Below, in pieces: positions 41,746 to 50,391 of a stretch of 64,000 bases of DNA. Location: NCBI RefSeq assembly GCF_000813125.1, contig NZ_BASE01000106.1, forward strand, positions 24,421 to 88,420. The letters run 5' to 3'. The stretch comes from Mesobacillus selenatarsenatis SF-1. GTDB taxonomy: Bacteria > Bacillota > Bacilli > Bacillales > Cytobacillaceae. Under the pieces are notes generated by a model. The model did not search any database. It saw nothing but the letters and a program-made list of their open reading frames with translations, and had not been told where the DNA came from. The first letter of the stretch is position 1; each line of letters starts with the position of its first letter. The position numbers were made by a program, and so were the translations under genes.

Positions 41746-43909
41746 CGTAGCCCACCTCCATTGTTTCTTGTGCTGAGTTTCCGTGGCCATCTGTAATTTC
41801 AGATTTTCCTGCCTGATTTTCCACGCCTTGCCCAGCCTTCAAAGTACGCTCTGCTGGCAGCTGGATTTCTACTGTCGTTCCTTCTGACGGTTTGCTGTCA
41901 ATAGTGATATTCCCGCCGAACTGCTGGATGATGCCGTAACAGACAGACAAGCCAAGACCGGTTCCTTTACCGATTGGCTTAGTCGTAAAGAATGGGTCGA
42001 ACAGTTTATCCATCGCTTCAGCAGGGATTCCGTGCCCGCTGTCTGTTACTTTTATCGAAACCGCTTCTCCATTGCTTTCTGAAGCCGAAACAATCAGTTT
42101 TCCTTCGCTTTCCATCGCGTCGACTGCGTTATTGATCAGGTTGACGATGACCTGCATCAGTTTAAGGCCGTCACCGATTACAGCCGGCAGTCCTCTATCA
42201 ACATGAAGTTCAAGTTGGATTCGCTGCTTTTTCAGCTGATGCTCGACAAGACTGACACTATTTTCAATGATTTCCTTCACACGAATCTGATCCTCTGTCC
42301 AATCATTTTTCCGGGAAAAATTAAGCAGGTTTCCGGTAATCCGTTTGCAGCGCTCGGTATTTTCCTTGATTTTACGAAGATAGTGTTCCATCTCCTCTTC
42401 ATCAAGGTCCTCGTCGCCTGCCTGGATTCTGTCGATTAAATCCTCTGCGTATACATTGATCGTTGCCAACGGATTGTTGACTTCGTGGGCGAAGCTCGAC
42501 GCCATGATGCCAAGTGCGCTCAGTTTATCCGTCTGAATCATTGTTTCTTCCATTTGTTTTTGCTCGGTGATATCCTCGAGCACGACGAGGAATTCTCCTT
42601 CTTCCTCAATCGCATGGTTGAGCGGAAATACCCTGTGCCTGAAGATCCGCTCGCCATTCGCGCCGTCCTTAAACTTCATGACCTCGTCGGCTATTTTATC
42701 AAGGTCCGGGCAGGTAATCGGACAGTTCAAGCAAGGGGCATTTTCCCCGCCAATCACAGCATAACAAGGCAGCGTCAACCGGTCCTCCTTCAGCCACCCT
42801 TTTAAGATTGGGTTCATCCAGGTGATCCGGTACTCTTTTGTCACGAGCGCCAGCCCGGCACCAATTCCGTTGACTACAACATCCAACCTTTCTTTCTCCT
42901 GTTCGAGGAGCCTTGATTTTTCCAGCAGCTCCTTACTCATATCATTGAAGGAATCAGCCAGTTTACCAAGCTCATCGGTCCGTTTCATTCTTACAGGGGA
43001 GATTTTCCGGCCTTGCTTCAAATTGTTCATTTCCCTGTCGATTGAAACAATTGGTCTGGTAAAATAAAGCCCTGCCCAAACGCTGATCAAGCTGACTGTT
43101 AAAATCAGCAATGCGACTGCACCTATGCCGCTTTGCAGCATCCTGTTGATTGGGGCAAATGCCGTTGTTTTCGGCTGCTCCATCACGAGCACCCAGTTTA
43201 AGTCTTCAATCTCAGCCGTTACACCAAGCTCATCCTGTCCGCCAGACGTCTGTTTTTGCCAGAGCTTGCTGTAATCCTGATGGGCAATGACCCGATCTTT
43301 ATCATCGATTAAATAAATATATGAGGAATGATCCTGTCGCATTGACGAGATTTTCCCGATGATCTTCTGAAGCTGGACAACGACTCCGATTGCTTTTTTC
43401 GATTCACCTTCGTAAAAAGGGATCGCCAGTTTCATAACAGGCTGGCCGTATTGATTGAACTCCACCTGGCCATACACTCTGTCATGTGTTTGCAGTTGGA
43501 ACCACATTTCATCCGTGAACCACCGTTCGTTATCCCCGGCAATATTGAGTTCGTATCGCGACACCCTTTTTTCCACAAAGCCTTTATCATCGACGATTAT
43601 GACCTCTTCGACAGATTCGCTTTGCTGCAGGAGTTCATATAATGCGCTTTGTTTTTCATTCAATAGATTAAGAGATGCGAGGACATGGATTCGCTGGAAT
43701 GTCTGGCTGAATTCATACTGAATTTCACGTGATAGATTTTCGAGCACCAGATGCTGTTTTTCCAGAATCCTCGTTTCCAGATCCGATTTTACAAAAGAGT
43801 AGTAAAATAAGCTGATCAGCAGCAACGGAATCGTCGACATTACCACACCAAATACAAGCACCTTGTTACGGATTGTCTGCGAGTGCAAGAAATCAATCAG
43901 CGCTCTCAT
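41717..43909 (-). CDS. Membrane sensor histidine kinase (dCache-HAMP-PAS-HisKA)
   Basis: A 730-residue kinase: helix at residues 17-40, extracellular dCache-like sensor (about 41-275), second helix (276-300), HAMP (about 300-355), and a PAS domain (about 360-480) with a cysteine group (PCYAVIGG, then CLNCPITC). HisKA has the phosphorylated His in [15 protein letters not shown]; HATPase has [17 protein letters not shown] and GTGLGLSV. It couples by ATGA overlap to the binding-protein gene upstream and by a 29-base overlap to the response regulator. GGAGGCAG precedes the ATG. The signal is unknown; the operon context suggests the reductase substrate. Confidence 0.93.
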   Translation of the reverse strand: MRALIDFLHSQTIRNKVLVFGVVMSTIPLLLISLFYYSFVKSDLETRILEKQHLVLENLSREIQYEFSQTFQRIHVLASLNLLNEKQSALYELLQQSESVEEVIIVDDKGFVEKRVSRYELNIAGDNERWFTDEMWFQLQTHDRVYGQVEFNQYGQPVMKLAIPFYEGESKKAIGVVVQLQKIIGKISSMRQDHSSYIYLIDDKDRVIAHQDYSKLWQKQTSGGQDELGVTAEIEDLNWVLVMEQPKTTAFAPINRMLQSGIGAVALLILTVSLISVWAGLYFTRPIVSIDREMNNLKQGRKISPVRMKRTDELGKLADSFNDMSKELLEKSRLLEQEKERLDVVVNGIGAGLALVTKEYRITWMNPILKGWLKEDRLTLPCYAVIGGENAPCLNCPITCPDLDKIADEVMKFKDGANGERIFRHRVFPLNHAIEEEGEFLVVLEDITEQKQMEETMIQTDKLSALGIMASSFAHEVNNPLATINVYAEDLIDRIQAGDEDLDEEEMEHYLRKIKENTERCKRITGNLLNFSRKNDWTEDQIRVKEIIENSVSLVEHQLKKQRIQLELHVDRGLPAVIGDGLKLMQVIVNLINNAVDAMESEGKLIVSASESNGEAVSIKVTDSGHGIPAEAMDKLFDPFFTTKPIGKGTGLGLSVCYGIIQQFGGNITIDSKPSEGTTVEIQLPAERTLKAGQGVENQAGKSEITDGHGNSAQETMEVGYDVSNKIVSR

Positions 43910-44913
43910 CGCTTACTGCCTCCTTGTACTTCAGGGTGAATCAGCTCGGCGATATGCAGCAAATCCTGGTTATAGGCAACTCCAAGCGAATCCTTCGTTT
44001 GCTGGTTGACGACAAAACGAATGCCATCGGGCAGTTCGACAGGCAATTCCCCCGGCTTGTTTCCCTGAAGAATCAGGCTGACAAACCTTGATGCCTGGTA
44101 GCCCTGCGAATAAAAGCTGGATCCGTAGCTCGCAAGCAACCCTTTCTCTGCTTCAAAATCGTACAGTCCCATTGCCGGGGTTTTTTTCTCCTCTGTCAAT
44201 TCCACAATCTCATCTGTCAGAGATTCAATCCTGAAACTTGGCAGGACAAGGATTGCCTCTCCATCATCAACCGTTTTCCATAGAGTATCCAGGCATTCCT
44301 TCGAGCTGGCATCGCATGGGGAAATCGCCACCCCCAAGTCCTTTGCCGCTTTCCTGGTTTCTTCAAGGCTCAATTTGCTGACATCAATTTTGCTGTCATA
44401 AATAACATGCACCCTGTCAATAGCGGGCACAAGTGACGTAAGCATCTCGAGACGCTTGCCAGAGATACTGGCGTGATAGTTATTGATACCGGTAAAAAGA
44501 CCTCCTGGTGACTTGTAATCTTTTATCAATCCAAGTTCCTTCGGTGCAGCAAGACCTGCAAAAACTACCGGGATTTCAATGTTTTCCTCATCCATTCTTG
44601 CTTTCAGGCGCTGAGTTTCAATCCCGCCAAGCGTAACGATTAAATCAGGCTTTTTATCCAGCAGCTCATCGATTTGCTTGTCAATCAGCACTTCATCATC
44701 ATGGGCATTCATTACTGTAAAATTAACTTCCTTAGCGCTATACCCGAGATCCTTCAATCCCGCTTCAAGTCCAGTAAACTTCTCATAGCGGTTTTCACCG
44801 ATCATCAGGACACCTATCTCAACAGGCTCTTCTCCCCTGACTCCAAGAAAAGCATATATAATAGCCGAAATGGCAATCGTTGTCAGAAAAAAGAAATACC
44901 ACTTTGTCTTCAC
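43906..44913 (-). CDS. Membrane-anchored ABC-type substrate-binding protein (sensor component)
   Basis: A 335-residue protein with one N-terminal membrane helix (WYFFFLTTIAISAIIYAFLG) and an ABC_sub_bind-type two-lobed domain (VEIGVLMIGENRYEKFTGLEAGLKDLGY; PDLIVTLGG; VVFAGLAAP). No lipobox Cys and no permease or ATPase genes nearby, so it is not part of a transporter. It is translationally coupled to the kinase, hence a periplasm-side ligand binder for a three-component system. GTG at 44913 is eight bases after GGAGG; the TTG at 44928 overlaps that site. Confidence 0.88.
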   Translation of the reverse strand: MKTKWYFFFLTTIAISAIIYAFLGVRGEEPVEIGVLMIGENRYEKFTGLEAGLKDLGYSAKEVNFTVMNAHDDEVLIDKQIDELLDKKPDLIVTLGGIETQRLKARMDEENIEIPVVFAGLAAPKELGLIKDYKSPGGLFTGINNYHASISGKRLEMLTSLVPAIDRVHVIYDSKIDVSKLSLEETRKAAKDLGVAISPCDASSKECLDTLWKTVDDGEAILVLPSFRIESLTDEIVELTEEKKTPAMGLYDFEAEKGLLASYGSSFYSQGYQASRFVSLILQGNKPGELPVELPDGIRFVVNQQTKDSLGVAYNQDLLHIAELIHPEVQGGSKR

Positions 44914-45029
44914 AGTCTGCGCCTCCAATTCCAGTATTCACTTCCACTATAACGGAAAAAGTAACGTAGCCATCTTGCAAAAAAGGATAATTTTATGAAC
45001 GTATAAGGGTATATATTTATTTCAGCCCA

Positions 45030-45065
45030 AAATAAAAAAGGTTCCCCTCATATAGAGGAGAACCT
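45030..45065 (-). terminator. gnd terminator
   Basis: AGGTTCCCCTC (45039-45049) pairs with GAGGAGAACCT (45055-45065) with one mismatch; TTTTTTATTTTGGG follows on the minus strand. Confidence 0.9.
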
Positions 45066-45070
45066 GAGTC

Positions 45071-45973
45071 TTAATCTTCTTTTCTTTCAACTGCATGGCC
45101 GCCAAATTCGTTTCTTAGAGCAGCAACGACTTTTCCTGTGAAAGTGTCATCTTCAAGTGAGCGGTAGCGCATCATTAGTGACAGCGCGATAACTGGTGCT
45201 GCTGTTTGCAGGTCCAGAGCCGTTTCGACTGTCCATTTCCCCTCGCCTGATGAATGCATGACGCCTTTGATGCTTTCAAGCTTTGGCTCTTTAGAGAACG
45301 CATTTTCCATCAATTCCATCAGCCAGCTGCGGATGACGGATCCGTGGTTCCATACGCGAGAAACTTCTTTGTAGTCATAATCGAACGGGCTCTTCTCAAG
45401 GATTTCAAATCCTTCCGCGATCGCCTGCATCATACCGTACTCAATACCGTTATGTACCATTTTCAAGAAATGGCCGCTTCCAACCTTACCTGTGTATAGG
45501 TAGCCTTTTTCAATCGAAATATCCTTGAAGATTGGTTCAACATGCGCGAAAACTTCAGCATCGCCGCCGATCATCGTGCAGGCACCGTTACGAGCACCTT
45601 CCATTCCGCCGCTTGTACCAACATCCATGAATTGAATGCCTGCTGCTGAAAGCTTTTCAGCACGTCGAAGTGTGTCCTTGTAATTTGAATTGCCGCCATC
45701 AATCAAGATGTCTCCCTCTTCAAGGAAAGGCTTGAACTTTTCGATGACCTGGTCAATTAAATCGCCAGCAGGAATCATCAGCCAGATCACACGCGGCTTT
45801 GGCAGCATGTCCACCATTGTTTTATAATCTGCAGCAATCTCAGCACCTTCTGCTTTGATTTTCTGCATCGCTTCTTCATTAATATCGTTTGCCACAACCT
45901 CATGGCCGTTTTCCATCAAATTTAATACCAAGTTATAGCCCATTTTACCAAGGCCAACCATTCCTAGTTTCAC
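45071..45973 (-). CDS. gnd: 6-phosphogluconate dehydrogenase, decarboxylating (short form)
   Basis: A 300-residue enzyme converting 6-phosphogluconate to ribulose 5-phosphate and CO2. NAD(P) loop GMVGLGKMGYNL at the start; signature LIDGGNSNYKDT, SGGMEGARNGACTMIGG and catalytic Lys in HFLKMVHNGIEYGMMQ. It is the short, NAD-type form (B. subtilis YqeC/GndA-like), not the 470-residue GndZ. GTG start with AAGGAG nine bases upstream. A MurR/RpiR regulator lies directly upstream. Confidence 0.93.
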   Translation of the reverse strand: MKLGMVGLGKMGYNLVLNLMENGHEVVANDINEEAMQKIKAEGAEIAADYKTMVDMLPKPRVIWLMIPAGDLIDQVIEKFKPFLEEGDILIDGGNSNYKDTLRRAEKLSAAGIQFMDVGTSGGMEGARNGACTMIGGDAEVFAHVEPIFKDISIEKGYLYTGKVGSGHFLKMVHNGIEYGMMQAIAEGFEILEKSPFDYDYKEVSRVWNHGSVIRSWLMELMENAFSKEPKLESIKGVMHSSGEGKWTVETALDLQTAAPVIALSLMMRYRSLEDDTFTGKVVAALRNEFGGHAVERKED

Positions 45974-46099
45974 GTAGATGCACTCCTTTTTCGTTTAAAA
46001 TGCTATTTGTTGTTAGTTTATCGAACCGCTTCTCATTTACGAAAAGAACTTTATACAAAGATAGTATCAAATATTTTTTCATATGTATATCTAAAATAA

Positions 46100-46112
46100 G
46101 AAAATAATTTTC
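46100..46112. promoter_or_regulatory. Palindrome GAAAATAATTTTC upstream of gnd
   Basis: Perfect 6-1-6 palindrome between the rpiR-type gene and gnd. A related TGAAAA-N3-TTTTCA site lies before the rpiR gene; both are candidates for its binding. Confidence 0.45.
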
Positions 46113-46116
46113 ACAC

Positions 46117-46977
46117 CTAATATCTTTTGATCGAAATGGCTTCCCTGATTTTTTGCAAGTTATCAAGAGTTTGTTCTTGCCTGCGAACTGAAACCGCTAC
46201 ATGAAGCACATCAATCAAACTTAATTGGACCAGCCTGGATGCTAATGCCTCTGATCGGAATAACGTTTCGCGTGAGGTCGTGTACAAAACGTGATCTGCT
46301 TCCTTGGATAAAGGAGACTTAAAATGACTTGTGATAGCGATTGTCACTGCTCCATTAGCTTTTGCAATCCTGAGTGCTTCTATGACATCTTTATTGCTGC
46401 CGCTATGTGAAATTCCAACGGCCGCCTGGCCAGGACCGAGAAGCGCGGCGGAAATGATTTGCTGGTGTCCGTCACTGTGCGCATTGCAATTGATGCCTGT
46501 CCTTAGAAACTTATGATAAGCATCGAGTGCGATTGCTGACGATCCACCTGATCCATAAAAATCAATCCTCGTTGCTGTTACAAGCACATCGATAATGCTC
46601 TCAAGAACCTTTTCATCCAAAAGTTTCAGTGTACCTTTCATTGCTTCGATATGCCCGGCAAAAACCTTTTCTGCAAGAGTTACCACTTGATCTTCTTGCT
46701 TTATTTCTTCATGGATATTCTTGATCGGTTCCACAACTTCACTCGCAAGCGCAATTTTAAAAGCTTGATAGCCCCGGAATCCAAGCCTTTTGCAAAAACG
46801 GAAAATCGTTGCCTCTGCGACAGAAGCATTCTCCGAAAACTCGGTGATTGATAAATGGATGATTTCCTTCGGATTGGTCAGGATATAATCCGCTACCGTC
46901 TTCTCCTTGGAGGAAAGCGACGAGTAGATGGCTTTAATTTTAACGATGACATTCTGCCCATTTAGCTCACTGGCCAT
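46117..46977 (-). CDS. MurR/RpiR family transcriptional regulator
   Basis: A 286-residue regulator. N-terminal HTH_6 domain (LSITEFSENASVAEATIFRFCKRLGFRGYQAFKIAL, about residues 39-75) and C-terminal SIS sugar-phosphate domain (IDFYGSGGSSAIALDAYHKFLR; GISHSGSNKDVIEAL). Such regulators sense phosphosugars. It sits 143 bases before gnd on the same strand and probably controls it, perhaps answering to 6-phosphogluconate. ATG 46977 has GGAGG upstream. Confidence 0.92.
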   Translation of the reverse strand: MASELNGQNVIVKIKAIYSSLSSKEKTVADYILTNPKEIIHLSITEFSENASVAEATIFRFCKRLGFRGYQAFKIALASEVVEPIKNIHEEIKQEDQVVTLAEKVFAGHIEAMKGTLKLLDEKVLESIIDVLVTATRIDFYGSGGSSAIALDAYHKFLRTGINCNAHSDGHQQIISAALLGPGQAAVGISHSGSNKDVIEALRIAKANGAVTIAITSHFKSPLSKEADHVLYTTSRETLFRSEALASRLVQLSLIDVLHVAVSVRRQEQTLDNLQKIREAISIKRY

Positions 46978-47038
46978 TTTATTGCCTCCTTTTTGATGCG
47001 AATAAACCACAATGATTTTCATTATTGTTAGTTGAAGG

Positions 47039-47053
47039 TGAAAATTTTTTTCA
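47039..47053. promoter_or_regulatory. TGAAAATTTTTTTCA operator candidate before rpiR
   Basis: TGAAAA-N3-TTTTCA, 62 bases upstream of the regulator start. It shares the GAAAA/TTTTC arms with the palindrome at 46100. Confidence 0.45.
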
Positions 47054-47061
47054 TTTCCTTT

Positions 47062-47092
47062 ATAAAAACAGGGCCAAACTCATGTTCAGCCC
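47062..47092 (-). terminator. map terminator
   Basis: GGGCC-AAAC (47071-47079) pairs with GTTC-AGCCC (47084-47092); TGTTTTTATAAAGG follows on the minus strand. Confidence 0.75.
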
Positions 47093-47101
47093 GCATCATT
47101 G

Positions 47102-47851
47102 TTAATCCTGTTCCGTCAAGATGACCGGACCGTCTTTGGTGATCGCAATGGTATGTTCATACTGCGCGGACAGCTCGCCGTCCACGGTTCTAGCTGTCCA
47201 GCCGTTAGAATCCATCTTCGTTTTCCACTCGCCGATATTGACCATTGGTTCGATGGTGAATACCATACCTTCCTTCAGCCTTGGCCCCTTGCCTGGCAGT
47301 CCATAGTGAGGGATATCAGGCTTCTCATGAATCACCGAGCCGATACCGTGGCCGATAAATTCACGGACAACCGAAAAACCTTCCGCTTCCACATAGGACT
47401 GGATCGCATGGCCAATATCGCCAACTCGATTGCCAGGTACTGATGCTGCAATACCTCGATATAATGCCTCTTTTGTTACATCAAGCAGCTTTTGTGACTG
47501 TTCACTTATATTCCCAACTGCATAGCTCCATGCCGAATCTGCCAGTGCACCGTTCAGTTTGACGACCATATCAATCGTGACAATATCGCCATCATTCAAC
47601 ACTTCTTTTCTAGGAAAGCCATGGCAGACCTCATCATTGATGCTGGCGCACGTTGCATATTGATAGTTACGGTAACCTTTCTGCTCAGGTGTGGCACCAT
47701 GCTTTTTCAAATAATCCTCGACAAACTGATCAATTTCCCAGGTGGTTACCCCCGGCTTGATCCGTTTGCGCAACTCTTTATGCACGGAAGCGAGCAGCTC
47801 GCCCGCTGCCTTCATATTTTCAATCTCACGTGCCGATTTTAAAACAATCAT
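47102..47851 (-). CDS. map: Methionine aminopeptidase type I (second copy, YflG-like)
   Basis: A 249-residue metalloprotease removing initiator Met. Metal ligands: Asp in VTIDMVVKLNGALADSAWSY (two Asp), His in EFIGHGIGSVIHEKP, Glu in FTIEPMVNIG and Glu in SAQYEHTIAI. The gene is far from ribosomal-protein genes where the main map normally sits, so it is probably the YflG-type paralogue. ATG 47851 is preceded by GGGGAG. Confidence 0.93.
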   Translation of the reverse strand: MIVLKSAREIENMKAAGELLASVHKELRKRIKPGVTTWEIDQFVEDYLKKHGATPEQKGYRNYQYATCASINDEVCHGFPRKEVLNDGDIVTIDMVVKLNGALADSAWSYAVGNISEQSQKLLDVTKEALYRGIAASVPGNRVGDIGHAIQSYVEAEGFSVVREFIGHGIGSVIHEKPDIPHYGLPGKGPRLKEGMVFTIEPMVNIGEWKTKMDSNGWTARTVDGELSAQYEHTIAITKDGPVILTEQD

Positions 47852-48044
47852 TCCGTCATCTCCCCGAATCAATTCAATTCTATATTATCTTATATGAATA
47901 AATTCGCAAAATGAACCGGATGATGGCGCATTTCAACTTCAATCTTGCTTTTTTAAAAAAATTATAGTTGTTTCCATACACAATCAGCTGCAACAGTGTT
48001 TTTTGGTCAGTTTCACATCCTTTTTTTTAGAGATTCCACAACTT

Positions 48045-48204
48045 ATTGGCGAAAAAATTATTTTATTGGCGATTTTCTCTAACTTATTGGCGATAATCAG
48101 ATTTTATTGGCGATAACCTGCAACTTATTGGCGATAATCCAAATTTATTGGCGATAATCCAAATTTATTGGCGAACTGGAAATTCCGCGTGTTTTTTTCC
48201 AGTT
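48045..48204. repeat. ATTGGCGA tandem array 3 with terminal hairpin
   Basis: ATTGGCGA starts at 48045, 48065, 48086, 48106, 48127, 48147 and 48167 (spacing 20, 21, 20, 21, 20, 20). It ends with AACTGGAAA (48174-48182) pairing with TTTCCAGTT (48196-48204). The last unit plus hairpin is almost identical to that of array 2 at 40341. It occupies the gene-free stretch 47852-48225 between the PfpI gene and map. Confidence 0.93.
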
Positions 48205-48225
48205 TTCCGTCACAAGCAACCGTCA

Positions 48226-48258
48226 ATAAAAAACCCTCCTGCCTAAGCAAAAGGGTTT
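48226..48258 (-). terminator. Terminator of the PfpI-type gene
   Basis: AAACCCT (48231-48237) pairs with AGGGTTT (48252-48258); TTTTTTATTG follows on the minus strand. Confidence 0.8.
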
Positions 48259-48268
48259 CTCACCAATA

Positions 48269-48784
48269 TTATTGCAACACTTTTAATGCTTCGCGATTGA
48301 ATGCCGGGATATCTTTCGGTTCCCTGCTGGTCACGAGCTGATTGCAGCAGACGACGACTTCTTTGTCCATATATTTTGCTCCGGCATATTCCATGTCCAC
48401 GCGGATTGATTTATAGCCGGTCGCTCCTCTGCCTTCGAGCGTTTTCGCGGTAAGCAGCAGCTGCGGTCCATGGCAGATGGCGAAGACTGGTTTCTTCTCG
48501 TCCATGAATGCTTTGGCGAATTGCACGAATCGCTCGTCTTCACGCAGCTTGTCTGGGGAAAAGCCTCCAGGGATGAACAGTGCATCGAAATCTTCCGGCT
48601 TGACGTTATCGATGCTTTCATCAATTTTAACCTCGGCTTTTTCTTGCTTTCCTGTTACGGTTTTGCCTTGTTCCTTTTCAATCGTCACTACTTCATGGCC
48701 CGCTTCTGTAAAAGCACGTGATGGCTCAAGGTATTCTACATCTTCAAATAAATCGGTTATTAAACAGGCAATTTTTTTACCCAT
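48269..48784 (-). CDS. DJ-1/PfpI family protein (YfkM/general stress protein 18-like)
   Basis: A 171-residue class I glutamine-amidotransferase-like protein. Nucleophile Cys in PVFAICHGPQLLLTA (about residue 104) with the preceding Glu/His environment; FEDVEYLEPSRAFTEAGHEV near the start. Family members act as glyoxalase/deglycase-like or protease-like stress proteins. Length fits B. subtilis YfkM. ATG 48784 has AAGGAGATG upstream. Confidence 0.9.
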   Translation of the reverse strand: MGKKIACLITDLFEDVEYLEPSRAFTEAGHEVVTIEKEQGKTVTGKQEKAEVKIDESIDNVKPEDFDALFIPGGFSPDKLREDERFVQFAKAFMDEKKPVFAICHGPQLLLTAKTLEGRGATGYKSIRVDMEYAGAKYMDKEVVVCCNQLVTSREPKDIPAFNREALKVLQ

Positions 48785-48984
48785 ATATTCAACATCTCCT
48801 TTTTTAAAAATCTCCACTATTAAAATTCCCTGTCTTCCGCTTGTAAAACATCTAATATAAGTTCCAATATTTTGTATAAAAACATACCAAAAGACCTATC
48901 TTATAACAAAAATAAAAAAACATTTTATATTTCCACCATTCAACTATAATTTAATTTAGGACATCAATAGGGAGAGAAGGCACC

Positions 48985-49260
48985 ATGAAATTTAGTTATG
49001 TCAATGTAATGGAAGAGGTCGTTTCCACTCTTGTCAATGTGTTGATGATGAGCCCTGATTACCAGACCTTCTGTAATTGCCAGAAGTGCCGGAATGATAT
49101 CATTGCCATCAGCCTGAACACTCTTCCAAGTCACTACGTCACTACAGAAGATGGCCGGAAGATGGTTTACGAACAACTTAATACCCAGGAAAACAGAACC
49201 TGGATCAATAAAAGAATTATCAGTGCCATCCATCTTGTCGGCAAATACCCGAAGCATTAA
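48985..49260 (+). CDS. comFB: ComFB family protein
   Basis: A 91-residue protein matching the late competence ComFB family: NVMEEVVSTLVNVLMM, then a cysteine group CNCQKCRNDIIAISLNTLPSHYV (Cys at about 30, 32, 35), typical of a zinc site. ComFB-type domains have been reported to bind cyclic di-nucleotides, notably c-di-GMP, in cyanobacteria and Bacillus. Here it stands alone, outside a comFA-comFC operon, about 2 kb from a c-di-GMP riboswitch. GGGAGAGAAGG lies upstream. Confidence 0.85.
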   Translation: MKFSYVNVMEEVVSTLVNVLMMSPDYQTFCNCQKCRNDIIAISLNTLPSHYVTTEDGRKMVYEQLNTQENRTWINKRIISAIHLVGKYPKH

Positions 49261-49307
49261 ATCAGGAAAATAAGCAATCAACTTTTCCAATAGCTGATCT
49301 ACAAATA

Positions 49308-49370
49308 AAAGCTGCCAATTGACAACCCGGTTAACCGGGAACCCATCAATTGGCAGCTTCTTTTTTTCTT
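49308..49370. terminator. Very long bidirectional terminator between comFB and treR
   Basis: AAGCTGCCAATTG (49309-49321) pairs with CAATTGGCAGCTT (49347-49359), enclosing an inner palindrome CCCGGTTAACCGGG, followed by CTTTTTTTC. Confidence 0.93.
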
Positions 49371-50097
49371 ATAAAGACTGTTGGGTATCCATCCGTCTGG
49401 CAAAATCAACGAAACGGAACTTGTCAGGGCGGTGCCTTGACTCGGTATATTGGAACAGGGTAGCGTCATCAAAATAAATATAGTTTTTCACGATAACAAT
49501 TGCATTAAACCCATCCATATCAAGGAGTTTTCTGTCCTCGGTACTTGGTTCTTCTACTGTGAATTCCTTTTTCGCAAAGCTGATTTTCTTCTCCAGTCTC
49601 CCTTCGATATACTCAAATATCGAGTTTTCACAAGTCACACGAGATAATCCTGGCACATGCTTTTCTACGAGAAAATCCTTGTCGAGGATCACTCGTTCTT
49701 CATCAATATGCCGTACTCTTTTTACTTTCCAAACCTTTTCATCATCCTCAACATTTAATTCCCTGGCAATTTCCCGGCCTGCCAATTCGAGAGTGAACTC
49801 TTCCACAGTCGTTTTCGCCTTTCCACCCATGTTCTCCGCGAGTTCTTTAAAACTGATCAATCCGGAAATCGGAAACTGATGTCTTTTTAAATCCAGCACA
49901 AGTGAACCCTTGCCGCGAATTTTTTGGATGAATCCATTTTGCGCAAGAAGATTCAGTGCTTTGCGGATGGTTTCCCTGGACGTTTGGTACATATCCGCAA
50001 ATTCATTCTCTGATGGCAAAATCGTTTTAGGAGGATAATGACCTTCCTGGATCTGTTTCGAAATCTCTTCATAGATCAATAAATACTTCTTCTGCAT
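49369..50097 (-). CDS. treR: TreR: GntR/HutC-family trehalose-operon repressor (orphan)
   Basis: A 242-residue regulator. GntR winged helix at residues 1-70 (ILPSENEFADMYQTSRETIRKALNLLAQNGFIQKIRGKG), then a UTRA effector domain. The C-terminus RHRPDKFRFVDFARR is the TreR signature. TreR represses treP-treA and senses trehalose 6-phosphate, but neither gene is in the window, whereas in B. subtilis treP-treA-treR lie in the equivalent place. ATG 50097 follows GGGTGAT at short spacing. Confidence 0.85.
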   Translation of the reverse strand: MQKKYLLIYEEISKQIQEGHYPPKTILPSENEFADMYQTSRETIRKALNLLAQNGFIQKIRGKGSLVLDLKRHQFPISGLISFKELAENMGGKAKTTVEEFTLELAGREIARELNVEDDEKVWKVKRVRHIDEERVILDKDFLVEKHVPGLSRVTCENSIFEYIEGRLEKKISFAKKEFTVEEPSTEDRKLLDMDGFNAIVIVKNYIYFDDATLFQYTESRHRPDKFRFVDFARRMDTQQSL

Positions 50098-50153
50098 AAC
50101 ATCACCCGTACCTTGTCTGATTGCTACCATTTTACCTTGTTTATGCCCTTTTG

Positions 50154-50174
50154 AACACAATTGACAATTGTGTT
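50154..50174. promoter_or_regulatory. Perfect 9-3-9 palindrome upstream of treR
   Basis: AACACAATT, GAC, AATTGTGTT. It is located 57 bases before the treR start, so a good autoregulation site. It differs from the B. subtilis tre operator as I remember it (TTGTATATACAA core). Confidence 0.5.
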
Positions 50175-50307
50175 TGTAATTTTCTATGAATCTTCATAAA
50201 ATAATGTACAACTGTAATCACAATGACCGATATAAAAGCGATAAGTTTTTTCCCAACATAATTTTTCATAAAAGCGGACCCAAAAAACTTTAATGTTGGT
50301 TATAATT

Positions 50308-50335
50308 GTTCTATAAGTCGTTCTCAATATGGAAC
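50308..50335. promoter_or_regulatory. SinR-type sites upstream of the first sinR-like gene
   Basis: GTTCTAT (50308-50314), GTTCTCA (50320-50326) and inverted GGAAC (50331-50335) resemble the SinR consensus GTTCTYT. They lie 57-84 bases before the start, so autoregulation is plausible. Confidence 0.5.
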
Positions 50336-50391
50336 TATTTTATCAGATTTGTTATGATATAACTATAAATTGATAAGGTGTGTGGATAACA

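Noticed and set aside
43906..44913. Substrate-binding protein as part of an ABC importer
   Set aside because: No permease or ATPase gene nearby, no lipobox, and translational coupling to a kinase.
6502..48204. CRISPR interpretation of the tandem arrays
   Set aside because: Units are 20-21 or 52 bp with short degenerate spacers; repeats of 8-13 bases with 12-base spacers do not fit CRISPR, and no cas genes are present.
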